From Moniliella sp. 'wahieum' (lineage: Eukaryota; Basidiomycota; Moniliellomycetes; Moniliellales; Moniliellaceae), in contig RSEE01000025.1 in NCBI GenBank assembly GCA_003971905.1, positions 620,001 to 684,000 of the forward strand: DNA of 64,000 nucleotides, read 5' to 3'. The notes beneath the pieces are model-generated. The model had not been told where the DNA came from. It was given only the letters and a program-made list of their open reading frames with translations, and made no database searches. Every line of letters begins with the position of its first letter. Positions within the stretch are counted from its first letter, which is position 1. Both the position numbers and the translations under genes were made by a program. Below, in pieces: positions 23,067 through 32,823 of this stretch.

Positions 23067-23970
23067 TGACCCGGCTCGGCCGGCGGACTTATCGCTGTCT
23101 TGGGTGGCAGCCGTTCGTTTGCATAAAGCGCTAAGTGCTAATGCCGAAAGAGGGGCAGAGATGCCGAGGTGGTATCTGGTCCCTGCTGGTCGGTCGGTGT
23201 GGCTGGCTGGCTGGCTGGATGTGGTCGGGTCTCTCAGGACGTTTTGCCCCAGAAACCTCCATTCAGTTACTCAGGTACTCAGTGTCTAGTGTACTCAGTG
23301 TCTAGTGTACTCAGCCCCAGAGAAATCCGAGGACAATATCTCGAGGAACACGCTGGTCGTCGGTGATATATAGGTCACTGGTCACCGGTCACAGACCTGT
23401 CACACGCAGCTGCTAGTTCCCTCCCCCAGGATCCTGGGTGACATCATCGAATTGCCAAGCCACACCCCCGCAATCCCCGCCCCCCCCTCGTTTTGCGTGC
23501 CAGCCTGTCCCATGTCAGATGTCACAGACGCGAGTCTGAGGCTAGAAACTTAGCTTCAGATCGCAGAAGCTTCAGAGGCTTTGGAGGCTTCAAGCTCCAG
23601 GGCCTCAGGGCGTTTGGGTTCGGGCTTAGGCCCATAGGGATTACTAGTTACTCAGGCGGCGTCCGAGGCCGCGGATATATTTTTCCCCCTGTGTCCTGCT
23701 ATCGTTTGCCAGCTCGTGGATATGAATACCGCGGTGCTGTTCCTCGTTCCTCTATTGCTAGGTACGAAGTACTAGGTCGTGCGGGTAAAGCCGGAACCAG
23801 CGTGAACCGAGTACCCGGGTACTACCACGGTAACGCAGTAAAGCCGATAGTCGATAATCGAAAACCCGATAACAGCGCCCGTGGGTATGCGTGACGCGTG
23901 ACGCGCGCTACCTGCATGTGTGAACATGTTCGTGATGCGCGTGATGCATAGTGTGGCTCTGAGGGATCTG

Positions 23971-24004
23971 ATGCATGATGCATGATGCATGATGCACGGT
24001 GCAT
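23971..24004. repeat. (ATGCATG)n palindrome array
   Basis: Four ATGCAT+G units decaying into a GTGCATG variant at the right end. Confidence 0.9.
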
Positions 24005-24349
24005 GGCGGCCGACTGCATCGACCATCCCTTGTCAACAAACGCATGTCTTGGTAGGCAGTCACATGTCACATGTCACAAATAACCACAGCTCTTAGAGCT
24101 TAGATTGTTGCTACAAGGAGGGATAGTGGAGTGGATGGAAGAGTAGGTGGACGCGTGCCGAGTAGGTAGGTAGACGAGTGATGGACCATGGTCGATGGAC
24201 GACCATACGTGCGCGCTAGATGGACGACAGATGCTCACCGGCCTCTCAGTATACTGGTGATGGTCACTATGGTCACTCATTAGGCCTTACCGGTACCGGT
24301 TACCCCCTTCTCACCATTTCGTTGTTACTGCTCTGGCATATTTTACTGG

Positions 24350-24380
24350 TTACTAGTTACGCGTTACGCGTTACGCGTCA
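24350..24380. repeat. ACTAGTT/ACGCGTT mixed palindrome array
   Basis: An ACTAGT+T unit changes in phase into ACGCGT+T units, showing one array switching palindrome while keeping the 7-bp period. Confidence 0.85.
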
Positions 24381-24513
24381 CTCGCGCACGACCAGCAGTT
24401 ACTAGTTACGAGTTACTCGTTAACGCTGCTAGTTGTTAGATTCCTTTTCGCCACCCCATCTCGCCGCCCGCGATCCATCATATGCATCATCGATGAGAGT
24501 GTTGGTGGTCGAC

Positions 24514-24550
24514 GTTACGCGTTACGCGTTACGCGTTACTCGTTACGCTT
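24514..24550. repeat. (ACGCGTT)n palindrome array
   Basis: About four ACGCGT+T units, with an ACTCGTT variant at the right end. Confidence 0.9.
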
Positions 24551-26490
24551 ACGTCTGTCCAGTGTGCATTGTATGTCCCTACCCTCATTAACAACGTCAT
24601 TAACGTTTAACGTTTTACGTTTTACGCGCGTCGCAATCACGTTTAGCGTTGAAGTTCAACGTTCAACATCATCGACATCATCGATCCTCCGTCCACACTG
24701 CATCTGCATCTGCATCTGCATCTGCATCTGCATCATTAACGACTGTCGTGTCCCCTACATTGTCGCACGGTCGTGCGCGCGCGCGTCCTCGCATATATAT
24801 CGCCACGCGCCACTGCAGATCGTTGCCTACCGTTGCAGGCTATGCACCGCCCTCAGTCTGCCAAGAACCTGCAAGAGCCTGCAATAACTCCCCCCAGGCC
24901 CCAGGCCCCGTTTCTCTTCCGTCCACAGCAACAACAGGCACCAACACACACCAACACACACAACACGCAAAGTGGACTGATTGGTTCAGCCGCGGTTCCT
25001 TTAGCGTTAATTACGTTAATTCTCGATTTTCATCGACCATCACCAATTTTGAATACGGAACTATATTGACGAGTGCGAGAGCTGCCGTGAGTGCATGAGC
25101 CCAGCGCGGGGGGGCGCGGTACTACGTCGGGGCCGGCCGGGTCGGGATCGGGATCGTCGGGATCGGAGTGGAGGGTCTTGTTAGTACTTAATACTTGGTT
25201 GTCTTTTCGTTCCTTGGTCGGAGTGGTCGGAGCGCCGCGCATCCAACTAGTATGCATCTTCAAAGTGTCCTACTGGGAATCTCGCTTCCCCCCCCCCTCT
25301 CTGCTGCACCGTCGCCACCGTCGCCACCCACACGAGCCGAGACAGGAAACCACAAGATATGAACGTACGTTGACCGTTGAACGTTGAACGTACGACTCCT
25401 GAGTAACTGAGTCCGAATCGCGCCGCGCATGAGGAGGAGCGCGTGGGTTAAGTATGGGTGTGTTTGTGTGCCAACTAGCGGCACACAACAGCTGCACATC
25501 GACCCTGGGGGGCACTGAGTACTGACTGAGTCCACCGTGAGCCGGGTCAGATCGATCGTACGGCTGGAGTTGAACGTTGGGACGTTGAGATCGAGTTGAG
25601 AGTTGAGTACTTGAGTAACTGCGATGTGACAGGTACGAGCGAGGCTCGAGGCTGGAAATCCATGCACCATGCCGGAAAGAGGATTATCGATCATGGCATA
25701 TGGTGCAGCATGACGAAGTGTTTGCGGGGTACATCAGGGTTCAACTCATCAGGGTACATCCCCAGCCTCAGGCCACCTCGGAGTACATCTTTTGGTAAGC
25801 ATTCTTTTGGCGCGTTGTCAGATGTGTACATGGTATATGCCCTGTGATATATGTTCCCGTATGTCCCCAAGTTGTACACCCGAAATGGGAAGCTGTGCCT
25901 GCGCGCCTTCGATCATTGCGATCATATTTCTCTGATCGAATCGACGACTTTCGTCTGCAGGTACTTTAGTTGTGTTGCGGCCGGGACGTCGACTAGGTAC
26001 TAGGTTCTACTTCGTTCCTACCCTTTTCGCGTTCTGCGTTCCTCGACACATGCCAATGTAATGCCACGCGGGCCAGGCCGAAGCCGGGCGGCCATTGTTG
26101 CTCGCTGGCTTGCACGCCGAGCTCCAAGCAGCAAAGTGGACACCACCCCGACCTCCAGTCTCCCCGTTTCTCCTCGGCCAAAACAAGAACGTGTTGGCGC
26201 ACGAACGATACTTGGCAGAGGCAGTGCCGTAACGGTCTGTGTGGATGCATGTATCGCAGGCAACCATGGTGGCTCTCTTGCGCTTCCCCGTTATTCAGGG
26301 GGGGGGAGGGGGGAGGGAGGAAGGTATATAACAGTGTGCATGATTTCGGACGCTACCGACGTTTGACTCCCATCGACTCTCATTATATCTCAAGAAAGGC
26401 AGAGAGAAAGATCCAGCTGCGCGTGTCTCTGCGCTCTCCCCCGAGAGCAGCTGGTAGAGGAACTGGAAGGCTTTTTTCCCATGGCTGATT

Positions 26491-26852
26491 CCATGTCATT
26501 GGCAGAGCTTAAGGCTGGGACAGGGGGAACGCTACGTCTAATCCTAACCGTTCATCTTGCGGGGTTACTTAGGGCACCACCAGGGTCAAGGAACCAGGGG
26601 GATCGCCAGGATATCAGGACCCTCCGGCTCGCGCCATCCGGTCCCGTACCCTAGGTAGCGCGTGTGAACACGGATAAACGTGGTTGACATCCGAGCGAGG
26701 AACCATGTCCACTGAGACTTAGTAGCCAACTCCTTCCAATGCGCAAACAACTTGCCCGCCGTCTTGGTGCCGTAGTATTCTCGCGTCGTCAAACCAGGGG
26801 GAAAAACGTCTCTTGAGTGCGTCCCTGGTACTTGGCGTTCTTTCCTATATAT
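26491..26852 (-). repeat. dispersed repeat with coding relic, copy A
   Basis: This is about 360 bp, matching 54458-54812 in opposite orientation with small indels. On the minus strand it reads 'YQGRTQETFFP', then in a neighbouring frame 'LTTREYYGTKTAGKLFAHWK', 'MSTTFIRVHTRYLGYGTGWR' and 'EPEGPDILAIPLVP', then a stop. Copy B conserves 'STTFLRVHTRFLGYGTGWR'. The protein family is not recognised. The shared peptide and shared 3' flank suggest fragments of a duplicated gene or transposon. Confidence 0.75.
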
Positions 26853-27365
26853 TCTGCTGCATCTTCTGCATCGTCAGGGACACGAACCCTGAGGACCTAA
26901 GGCCTCACCTTGAGCGTTGAGCCTGGACGTTGTTGAATCTGTACCGCCTCTCACACCATTCACGCTTCCCGCCTCGTCGCCTGGACCATCCGCCGCTCAG
27001 CGCTCAGCGCCCAGCACCCATAGTGGATCGGCATTGGATGTCGGGGGGAAGAAAGGCACACGACCAACCAGGATCAGCCGGGGCAGTGTGGTCCAGCATC
27101 CCGTCGTCCTTCTTTCGTGAAGAGGCGAGGAAAGACGGGGTGAGGGCGGGCAGCAGGGATTGCCACGTACGTTTGGCCTTTGCCCAGAACAGCGATGCGG
27201 GAGGGCAGGCTGGAGGAGAGGGCAAGCGGGGTGGATACTGGATGTGGATGTGGACAGGAGATTGGTGTGCATGTGACTGGAGCAGGGCCGAGTGTGGGGC
27301 AAACCGCCTGGGCATGGATTGGTTGGTCAGAAAAATTGGTGCCCTGTGCTGACAAACCCGCTGAC

Positions 27366-27405
27366 AGCCCAGGGCAGAGCAGGGCAGAGCAGGGCAGAGC
27401 AGGGC
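27366..27405 (+). repeat. GGGCAGAGCA minisatellite
   Basis: About four tandem copies of a 10-bp unit. Confidence 0.9.
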
Positions 27406-27846
27406 AGCCTACGGAGGGGGGCACTGGGGGGGCAGCGCAGCACCTGGCCGGGCGAGGGAAGCACAGTGGCGCTGTGCCTGGCTGCACGCGTGGGTGGGGG
27501 CTGGGCCGGGCCGGGCTCTGCCGAGGCTGCGGGGCAGAGGCGACGGGGCAGTGTGGAGGCGGGAATTAGTAATGGGGATGGCACGGGGGCAGCGGGGCGC
27601 GGGTGCTGCACCACGCTGGTGTGGGTGCATGCCGTGGCCCTTGCAGCTGCAGGCTGCATGCGCCAGGGCCAGGGCGGAGGAGCGGACGGGCGCGAGGTCT
27701 GTGGCCAGAAGCCAGGCCCAGTCTGGCCAAGCAATGCGGCAGATTAACACTGGTCGAGACCCAGCAGCCGCTCGAACCAGCTCGCCAGCCCCACCTCCCC
27801 GCGCCCGACCACCTTCTCCGGCCCCGTCTCCGCTGCGTCCGCCGCC

Positions 27847-29887
27847 ATGTTTGCTCTTGGCCGCTCCGCCCTGCGCTCCGCCCCTCCCGTCCTCCGCGCC
27901 ACGCGCGCCTTCTCCGCATGCGCACCTGCCCGCCGCGTCGTCGCGTCCCAGCCGCTGCGCGCCAAGCAGGCCTCTGCCCCGCTCGATGCGCCCCAGGGCT
28001 ATCAAGTCATTGAGCACGAGTGCGTTGTCCTCCCTTGTCCCCTCCGCCACCCTTGCCTCCCTGCCGCCGTTCCTAACCCCTTTCTGCAGATACGACGCCG
28101 TCGTGGTTGGTGCCGGTGGCGCTGGTCTGCGTGCCACCATGGGTCTCGCCGAGGCTGGTCTCAAGACGGCGTGCATCACCAAACTCTTCCCCACCCGCTC
28201 CCACACTGTCGCTGCCCAGGGCGGCATCAACGCCGCCCTCGGCAACATGACCGAGGACGACTGGCGCTGGCACATGTACGACACGGTCAAGGGTTCTGAC
28301 TGGCTGGGCGACCAGGATGCGATCCACTACATGGCCCGTGAGGCCCCCCGCGCAGTGATCGAACTGGAGCACTATGGTCTTCCCTTTTCGCGCACCTCGG
28401 AGGGCAAGATTTACCAGCGCGCCTTTGGTGGTCAGTCGCTCCAATTCGGCAAGGGCGGGCAGGCGTACCGTACGTGCGCTGCCGCCGACCGCACGGGCCA
28501 CGCTATGCTTCACACGCTCTATGGCGAGTCGCTCAAGCACAAGTCCAACTACTTTATTGAGTTCTTTGCTCTGGACCTGATCATGGAGGATGGCGAGTGT
28601 GTGGGTGTGATGGCCATTAACCAGGAGGACGGGACGATCCACCGCTTCCGTGCACACAACACGGTCCTTGCCACCGGTGGCTACGGTCGTGCCTTCTTCT
28701 CCTGCACCTCGGCCCACACGTGCACTGGCGATGGGATGGCCATGGTGTCGCGTGCAGGTCTGCCGCTGCAAGATTTGGAGTTTGTCCAGTTCCACCCGAC
28801 TGGCATTTACGGTGCTGGGTGCCTGATCACCGAGGGTTCGCGTGGCGAGGGTGGATACCTGCTCAACTCAGAGGGAGAGCGGTTCATGGAACGGTACGCT
28901 CCGACGGCCAAGGACTTGGCTTCTCGTGATGTCGTCTCGCGTGCCGAGACGATGGAGATTCGTGCGGGCCGTGGTGTAGGACCAGAGAAGGACCACTGTT
29001 ACCTTCAACTGTCGCATTTGCCCCCCAAACTCTTGCACGAGCGTCTTCCTGGTATCTCGGAGACGGCTGCCATCTTTGCCGGTGTGGATGTGACCAAGGA
29101 ACCGATCCCGGTCCTGCCTACCGTGCACTACAACATGGGTGGCATCCCGACCAACTACCAAGGTCAGGTGCTGACCCACGAGAATGGGCAGGACAAGGTG
29201 GTCAAGGGGCTGTACGCAGCTGGTGAAACGGCGTGTGTGTCGGTCCACGGCGCGAACCGACTGGGAGCCAACTCGTTGCTGGACATTGTTGTGTTTGGTC
29301 GTGCGTGTGCGAACCACATCAAGGAGAACTCGACGCCCGGAGCACCGCACAAGCCTCTGCAGGGCGACGCGGGCAAGAAGGCGATTGTCGACCTGGACAT
29401 TGCGCGCAACTCGAACGGTCCGCAGCACACGTCGGACATTCGGTTGCACATGCAAAAGGTTATGCAGACGGATGCCGCCGTGTTCCGGATGCAAGAGTCG
29501 TTGGACGAGGGCAAGAAGATTGACCATGTGGCCGACATTCTGCCCCAGGTGGGCATCAAGGACCGCTCTTTGATCTGGAACACGGATTTGTACGAGACGT
29601 TGGAGCTGCGCAACCTGTTGACGTGCGCGACACAGACGATGCACGCTGCTGCAGCGCGGAAAGAGTCGCGCGGTGCGCATGCACGTGAAGATTTCCCCGA
29701 CCGAGACGATGTCAACTGGATGAAGCACACGCTTTCCTGGGACACGGCCGTGGACTTTGTCCAGCCTGGCGAGCAAAAGGTCAAACTCGACTACCGCCCC
29801 GTCATCTCCACCACGCTGGACGAGAACGAGTGCCCGAGTGTGGCCCCCTTTGCCGCAAATACTAAGCGAAAATCTATGGATCTCTAA
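27847..29887 (+). CDS. SDH1: succinate dehydrogenase flavoprotein subunit, mitochondrial
   Basis: The catalytic subunit of complex II (succinate to fumarate, electrons to ubiquinone) on the matrix side of the inner membrane, 656 aa. Exon 1 (27847-28019) encodes a typical Arg/Ala/Ser-rich presequence starting [21 protein letters not shown] 70-nt intron (28020-28089, GTGCGT) ends before '[15 protein letters not shown]', the FAD-binding Rossmann motif. '[18 protein letters not shown]' contains the His that binds FAD covalently. The substrate region includes '[20 protein letters not shown]', '[20 protein letters not shown]', '[15 protein letters not shown]' and '[20 protein letters not shown]'. 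The C-terminal domain ends '[20 protein letters not shown]'. Exon 2 is open over 1.8 kb with strong codon bias. The extreme C-terminus ([12 protein letters not shown]) is not the usual ending and may reflect an indel or an unspliced short intron near 29855. Confidence 0.96.
28020..28089 (+). other. intron of SDH1
   Basis: 70 nt, GTGCGT donor, CCTAAC branch motif near 28075 and CTGCAG acceptor. It splits the Glu codon of H-E-Y-D-A-V. Confidence 0.85.
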
Positions 29888-30600
29888 TCCGGTCGACCAT
29901 TGTCACTTCCATGTTCCCCTCCCCTCCCCCCCCCCCTTGGGCACATCTTGTGGATCAGGTTCCGGATCATGAATTGGTTCCCCACATGGCCGTGGCTGCG
30001 AAGTGAACTTCAATCCATCCCACAGCATCTCCCGTTGAAGGTGGATCCCGTAGGAACAGATCAAGTAAAGGTGTACCTGCCCCCTTAGTCGAAAGAAACG
30101 TGAAAGACAACTAGGATGGTGAAGGAGCAATCCTCAAGTGGCGCGGGAGCCTAACGTCAGTTGGTTGGTTTGGCTACTTGAAGCTTGAAGCTTTTGACGG
30201 TGGGCCAAACGCAGAGAGCCTTTGTGAATTCTTGACTGTAGCAAGCACCCCCTTGTTCATACAGATGGAGTTGTTACGACCCCCCCCCGGGGGTCGATAC
30301 TTCTCTCTGAGTCCCCATGCATCGTGAAGTCGGGCAAGCAGCGGGAACGCAACCAGATGCTGGTTTTTTGGGAGCAGGGGAAACCTGCCTCTTGTGACCT
30401 GCCTCTTGTGACCTGCCCCTTGTGACCTGCGAGAGATACGTCCTCTTCTCGCACACTCTTTACGTGAAGATGAGGCGTCAGCGAGTAGGACTGAGGCCAG
30501 CCAATAAAGTGATGGGCGTGTGGGAAACGTGGTGGGAAAGGGAGGGCAGTCCAAGAAGGGGGATATGAATGATGACAACTGCTGCTGTCGACTCCCATCA
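29888..30600. other. intergenic between SDH1 and tRNA-Ala
   Basis: No gene is seen. It contains an AAGCTTG doublet (30177-30195) and a 16-bp tandem repeat (30384-30434). Confidence 0.5.
30384..30434 (-). repeat. 16-bp minisatellite
   Basis: Three copies of a unit reading CCTCTTGTGACCTG(CC) on the + strand, the last copy with a C/T change. Confidence 0.85.
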
Positions 30601-30672
30601 GGGCGGATAGCTCAGGGGTAGAGCGCTTGCTTAGCATGCATGAGGTCCGGGGTTCAATTCCCTGTTCGTCCA
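30601..30672 (+). tRNA. tRNA-Ala (anticodon AGC)
   Basis: The full cloverleaf can be drawn. Acceptor strands are GGGCGGA / TTCGTCC with discriminator A, and the D arm is GCTCAGGGGTAGAGC. The anticodon loop TTAGCAT carries AGC, and the T arm is CGGGG-TTCAATT-CCCTG. There is no intron. The anticodon stem CTTGC/GCATG has one T-T mismatch at the second pair, and the acceptor stem has G-T pairs. The A and B boxes are intact, so I expect a functional gene. Confidence 0.9.
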
Positions 30673-31076
30673 TTCCTTTGCATCAGTTGGTAATACACAA
30701 CGGTGCATGATGGATTTTTGGGGGGTTACCTTTTTTCGACTAGGCCTCGCGTCCGTTCCCTCGTTCCTTGGACCGGCGGTCTGTTCCTGCAGCTTCGTCT
30801 CAATTGAAGTAAGAGGGGGCCCCTTCTCGCTTCCTCTGCTTCCAGGGGGTGCAAAAACGAAAACGATATGTGCTCTGAAGAATTCCCGTCAGCTTCTCTC
30901 TCGGGAACCACTCTTCATTGTGACCACCCCCCCCCCCCCCATGACGCATGTGATGACGGGCTTCATTTCGTCCACAGCCACATACTATAGTAATCGGTGT
31001 CGCGCTGTCTGCCTTGACTACCGCGGATCGCAGCACTTTGTGATGGTGGAAAGCAGGCTCACACATCTCTAAAGGG

Positions 31077-31107
31077 CCATATAACTCTCACACGGCTGAC
31101 ATGTGTA
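31077..31107 (+). repeat. 31-bp direct repeat, left copy
   Basis: CATATAACTCTCACACGGC and then TGACATGTGTA, repeated with four changes at 32229-32259. Confidence 0.7.
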
Positions 31108-32228
31108 TACCTACTATACAAGTCGCCGACTGGCCTAAATAAGGGGCATCAGGTTTGAAGCAACGTTTAAGGCCGCGATGGCGAAAGTTGATGTGGCCGC
31201 AGGTCAGAATGGACACGCTAACCCACCCAAAATATACCTAAAAATGCATTTGATCGAACTGGAAAGAATCCCATTTGGAACACTTGGAATAGGAACCACT
31301 TGTCGCGGCCCCTATAACGTGGGAATAGAGAGTGATGTGGACTCATAGGATTCAACCAGATATCGGGGAAATGAAGGCATGCGAATTTTGCAGATATGCC
31401 CCTAGGGCAAATGCATATTAAGGGTAAGGTAAACGATCTATATATTATAGAGAGCGGATGGGACAATTGTATGCAAAATTCAGCCCTCATATGTGACTCT
31501 AAAGCTAAGAGTGCCGGGAATCTGGGATAATCCCAGACGCACCCCGCAGCCGTGAAGGCCACCGAACTTCCAGTGTCGTTGCGACGGCTATCGCCTCTGT
31601 CCCCGTTCCCTTTTTTTTTCTTGGTCGTGCCTGCGGCGACCAACCCCGATTTTGACATGTCTTCCTTTCTACACCCCCTCTTGTATCCGTTTCCCTTTTG
31701 ATATTGCCTTTACACACCTGGTTGATATGGGGATCCTTTCCCCCACCTTTCATTCTCGTCCACCCCCTCCGTTCTCGTCATCTCCCGTCTATCCTGTCCG
31801 ACTCCTGCCCGTTTTCCAGCCAATTGATCCATTACAGGCAGCCTCCTCTTGTTAGCGTCCGACTTCTCCTCCGACCTCGTCCTCCAGCAATCCGTCAATC
31901 CAGTCGCGCGAGCCCTCCTCTGGCCGCGTCGATTTCCAGTCGTCTCTATCCAGTCTCAGTTGAGGCAGTTTTTGACCGCCGGTGCCTCCTCCCGTCCCTA
32001 AGTCCCGGAGGCTTCAGACACGTTACTACGGCCCAAGCCGGTGCAGACGCAGCCTTGCCACACGTGCAGCCGCCCCACTAATGGCCTCTCCTCGTCCTAG
32101 CTCCGCTCGGATCCACCAACCAGCCCAAGCCCGAAACTACCGTGAGTCGACCTACCGTCTCCTAAGGGATCGTACCCCAAAACCCCGGCGGGCGTGCCCC
32201 CTGTGTGGCGGGCCACTCTCCGTGACAA

Positions 32229-32259
32229 ACATATAGCTCTCACACGATTGGCATGTGTA
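32229..32259 (+). repeat. 31-bp direct repeat, right copy
   Basis: CATATAGCTCTCACACGAT and then TGGCATGTGTA; partner of 31077-31107, about 1.15 kb apart in the same orientation. Confidence 0.7.
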
Positions 32260-32709
32260 ATAGATGTGTTTTGCCCATCAAATTGATGTGAATTGATGCG
32301 CACAACCTGACTACTTACACAAAAAAAGAGAAGTGTGTGGCGGCTGTATGTCCTTACAATATCCCGTGAAGCCACACAGATGACACCACAGTGTTTATAT
32401 GGTCCGTGCATCTCGTTCTAATCGAAGCCACAACAGTAAATGGGCGTGTAGGAGGGCGTATGGATGAGCGTGTGGGAGATAAGCATCATTGTGAGATAGG
32501 AAGAGAGGACAAGGTTGATATCAACAACCATGTCAGCCATCCTTGTTTTAGGGGACCTTGTTCATGACGTTCATGTGAATATGTTACTTAACACTCTCTA
32601 AAAATGTTCGGAGTACATGTGTATACCGGTATACAGATATATACCTGTAGCTACCGATATCCCATCTTTTCTCCAACATCCCCTCACCGTCTGGACATCT
32701 TTCGGTGGG

Positions 32710-32716
32710 TATATAG
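32710..32716 (+). promoter_or_regulatory. TATA box of the RBR gene
   Basis: TATATAG lies about 108 nt upstream of the chosen ATG and is followed by a pyrimidine-rich leader. Confidence 0.45.
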
Positions 32717-32823
32717 CCCCTTTCCTCTCTTCCTGAATCCAACGTTTTCTACGCGCCGGAGCTGACCAGGCTTATGTGCCTTTTCTCGATACCACATCTG
32801 GGGAATTGCAGCCACATCGACCC

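Larger units (their letters stand above)
21951..25700. other. gene desert, part 2: densest palindrome arrays
   Basis: No gene is recognised over 3.7 kb. At least ten separate heptameric arrays with different palindromic cores occur here: AGATCTG 22240, AACGTTG 22268, ATGCATG 22318 and 23971, AAGCTTC 22464, ACTAGTA 22849, ACCGGTG 23047, ACATGTC 24058, ACGCGTT 24350 and 24514. A TCTGCA hexamer array lies at 24698-24734. Several arrays are directly abutted or merge into one another. Confidence 0.65.
25701..27846. other. gene desert, part 3, up to SDH1
   Basis: It contains a dispersed repeat copy at 26491-26852, an AGCGCTC array near 26993-27013 and a GGGCAGAGCA minisatellite at 27366-27405. From about 27400 it is GC-rich SDH1 upstream DNA. 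An open frame that continues upstream of SDH1 exon 2 back to 27494 is fortuitous because it bypasses the real first exon. Confidence 0.6.
30673..32709. other. 2-kb interval without a recognised gene
   Basis: It holds two related 31-bp direct repeats (31077-31107 and 32229-32259, CATATARCTCTCACACG core), an AT-richer block (31200-31500) and a Pro/Arg/Ser-rich open region (31650-32240) that resembles no protein I know. The last 60 nt are the RBR-gene promoter. Confidence 0.45.

Noticed and set aside
27494-27846. Upstream extension of the SDH1 reading frame
   Set aside because: The frame of exon 2 stays open upstream by chance because the region is GC-rich. The real N-terminus is the mitochondrial presequence in exon 1 joined by a good intron.
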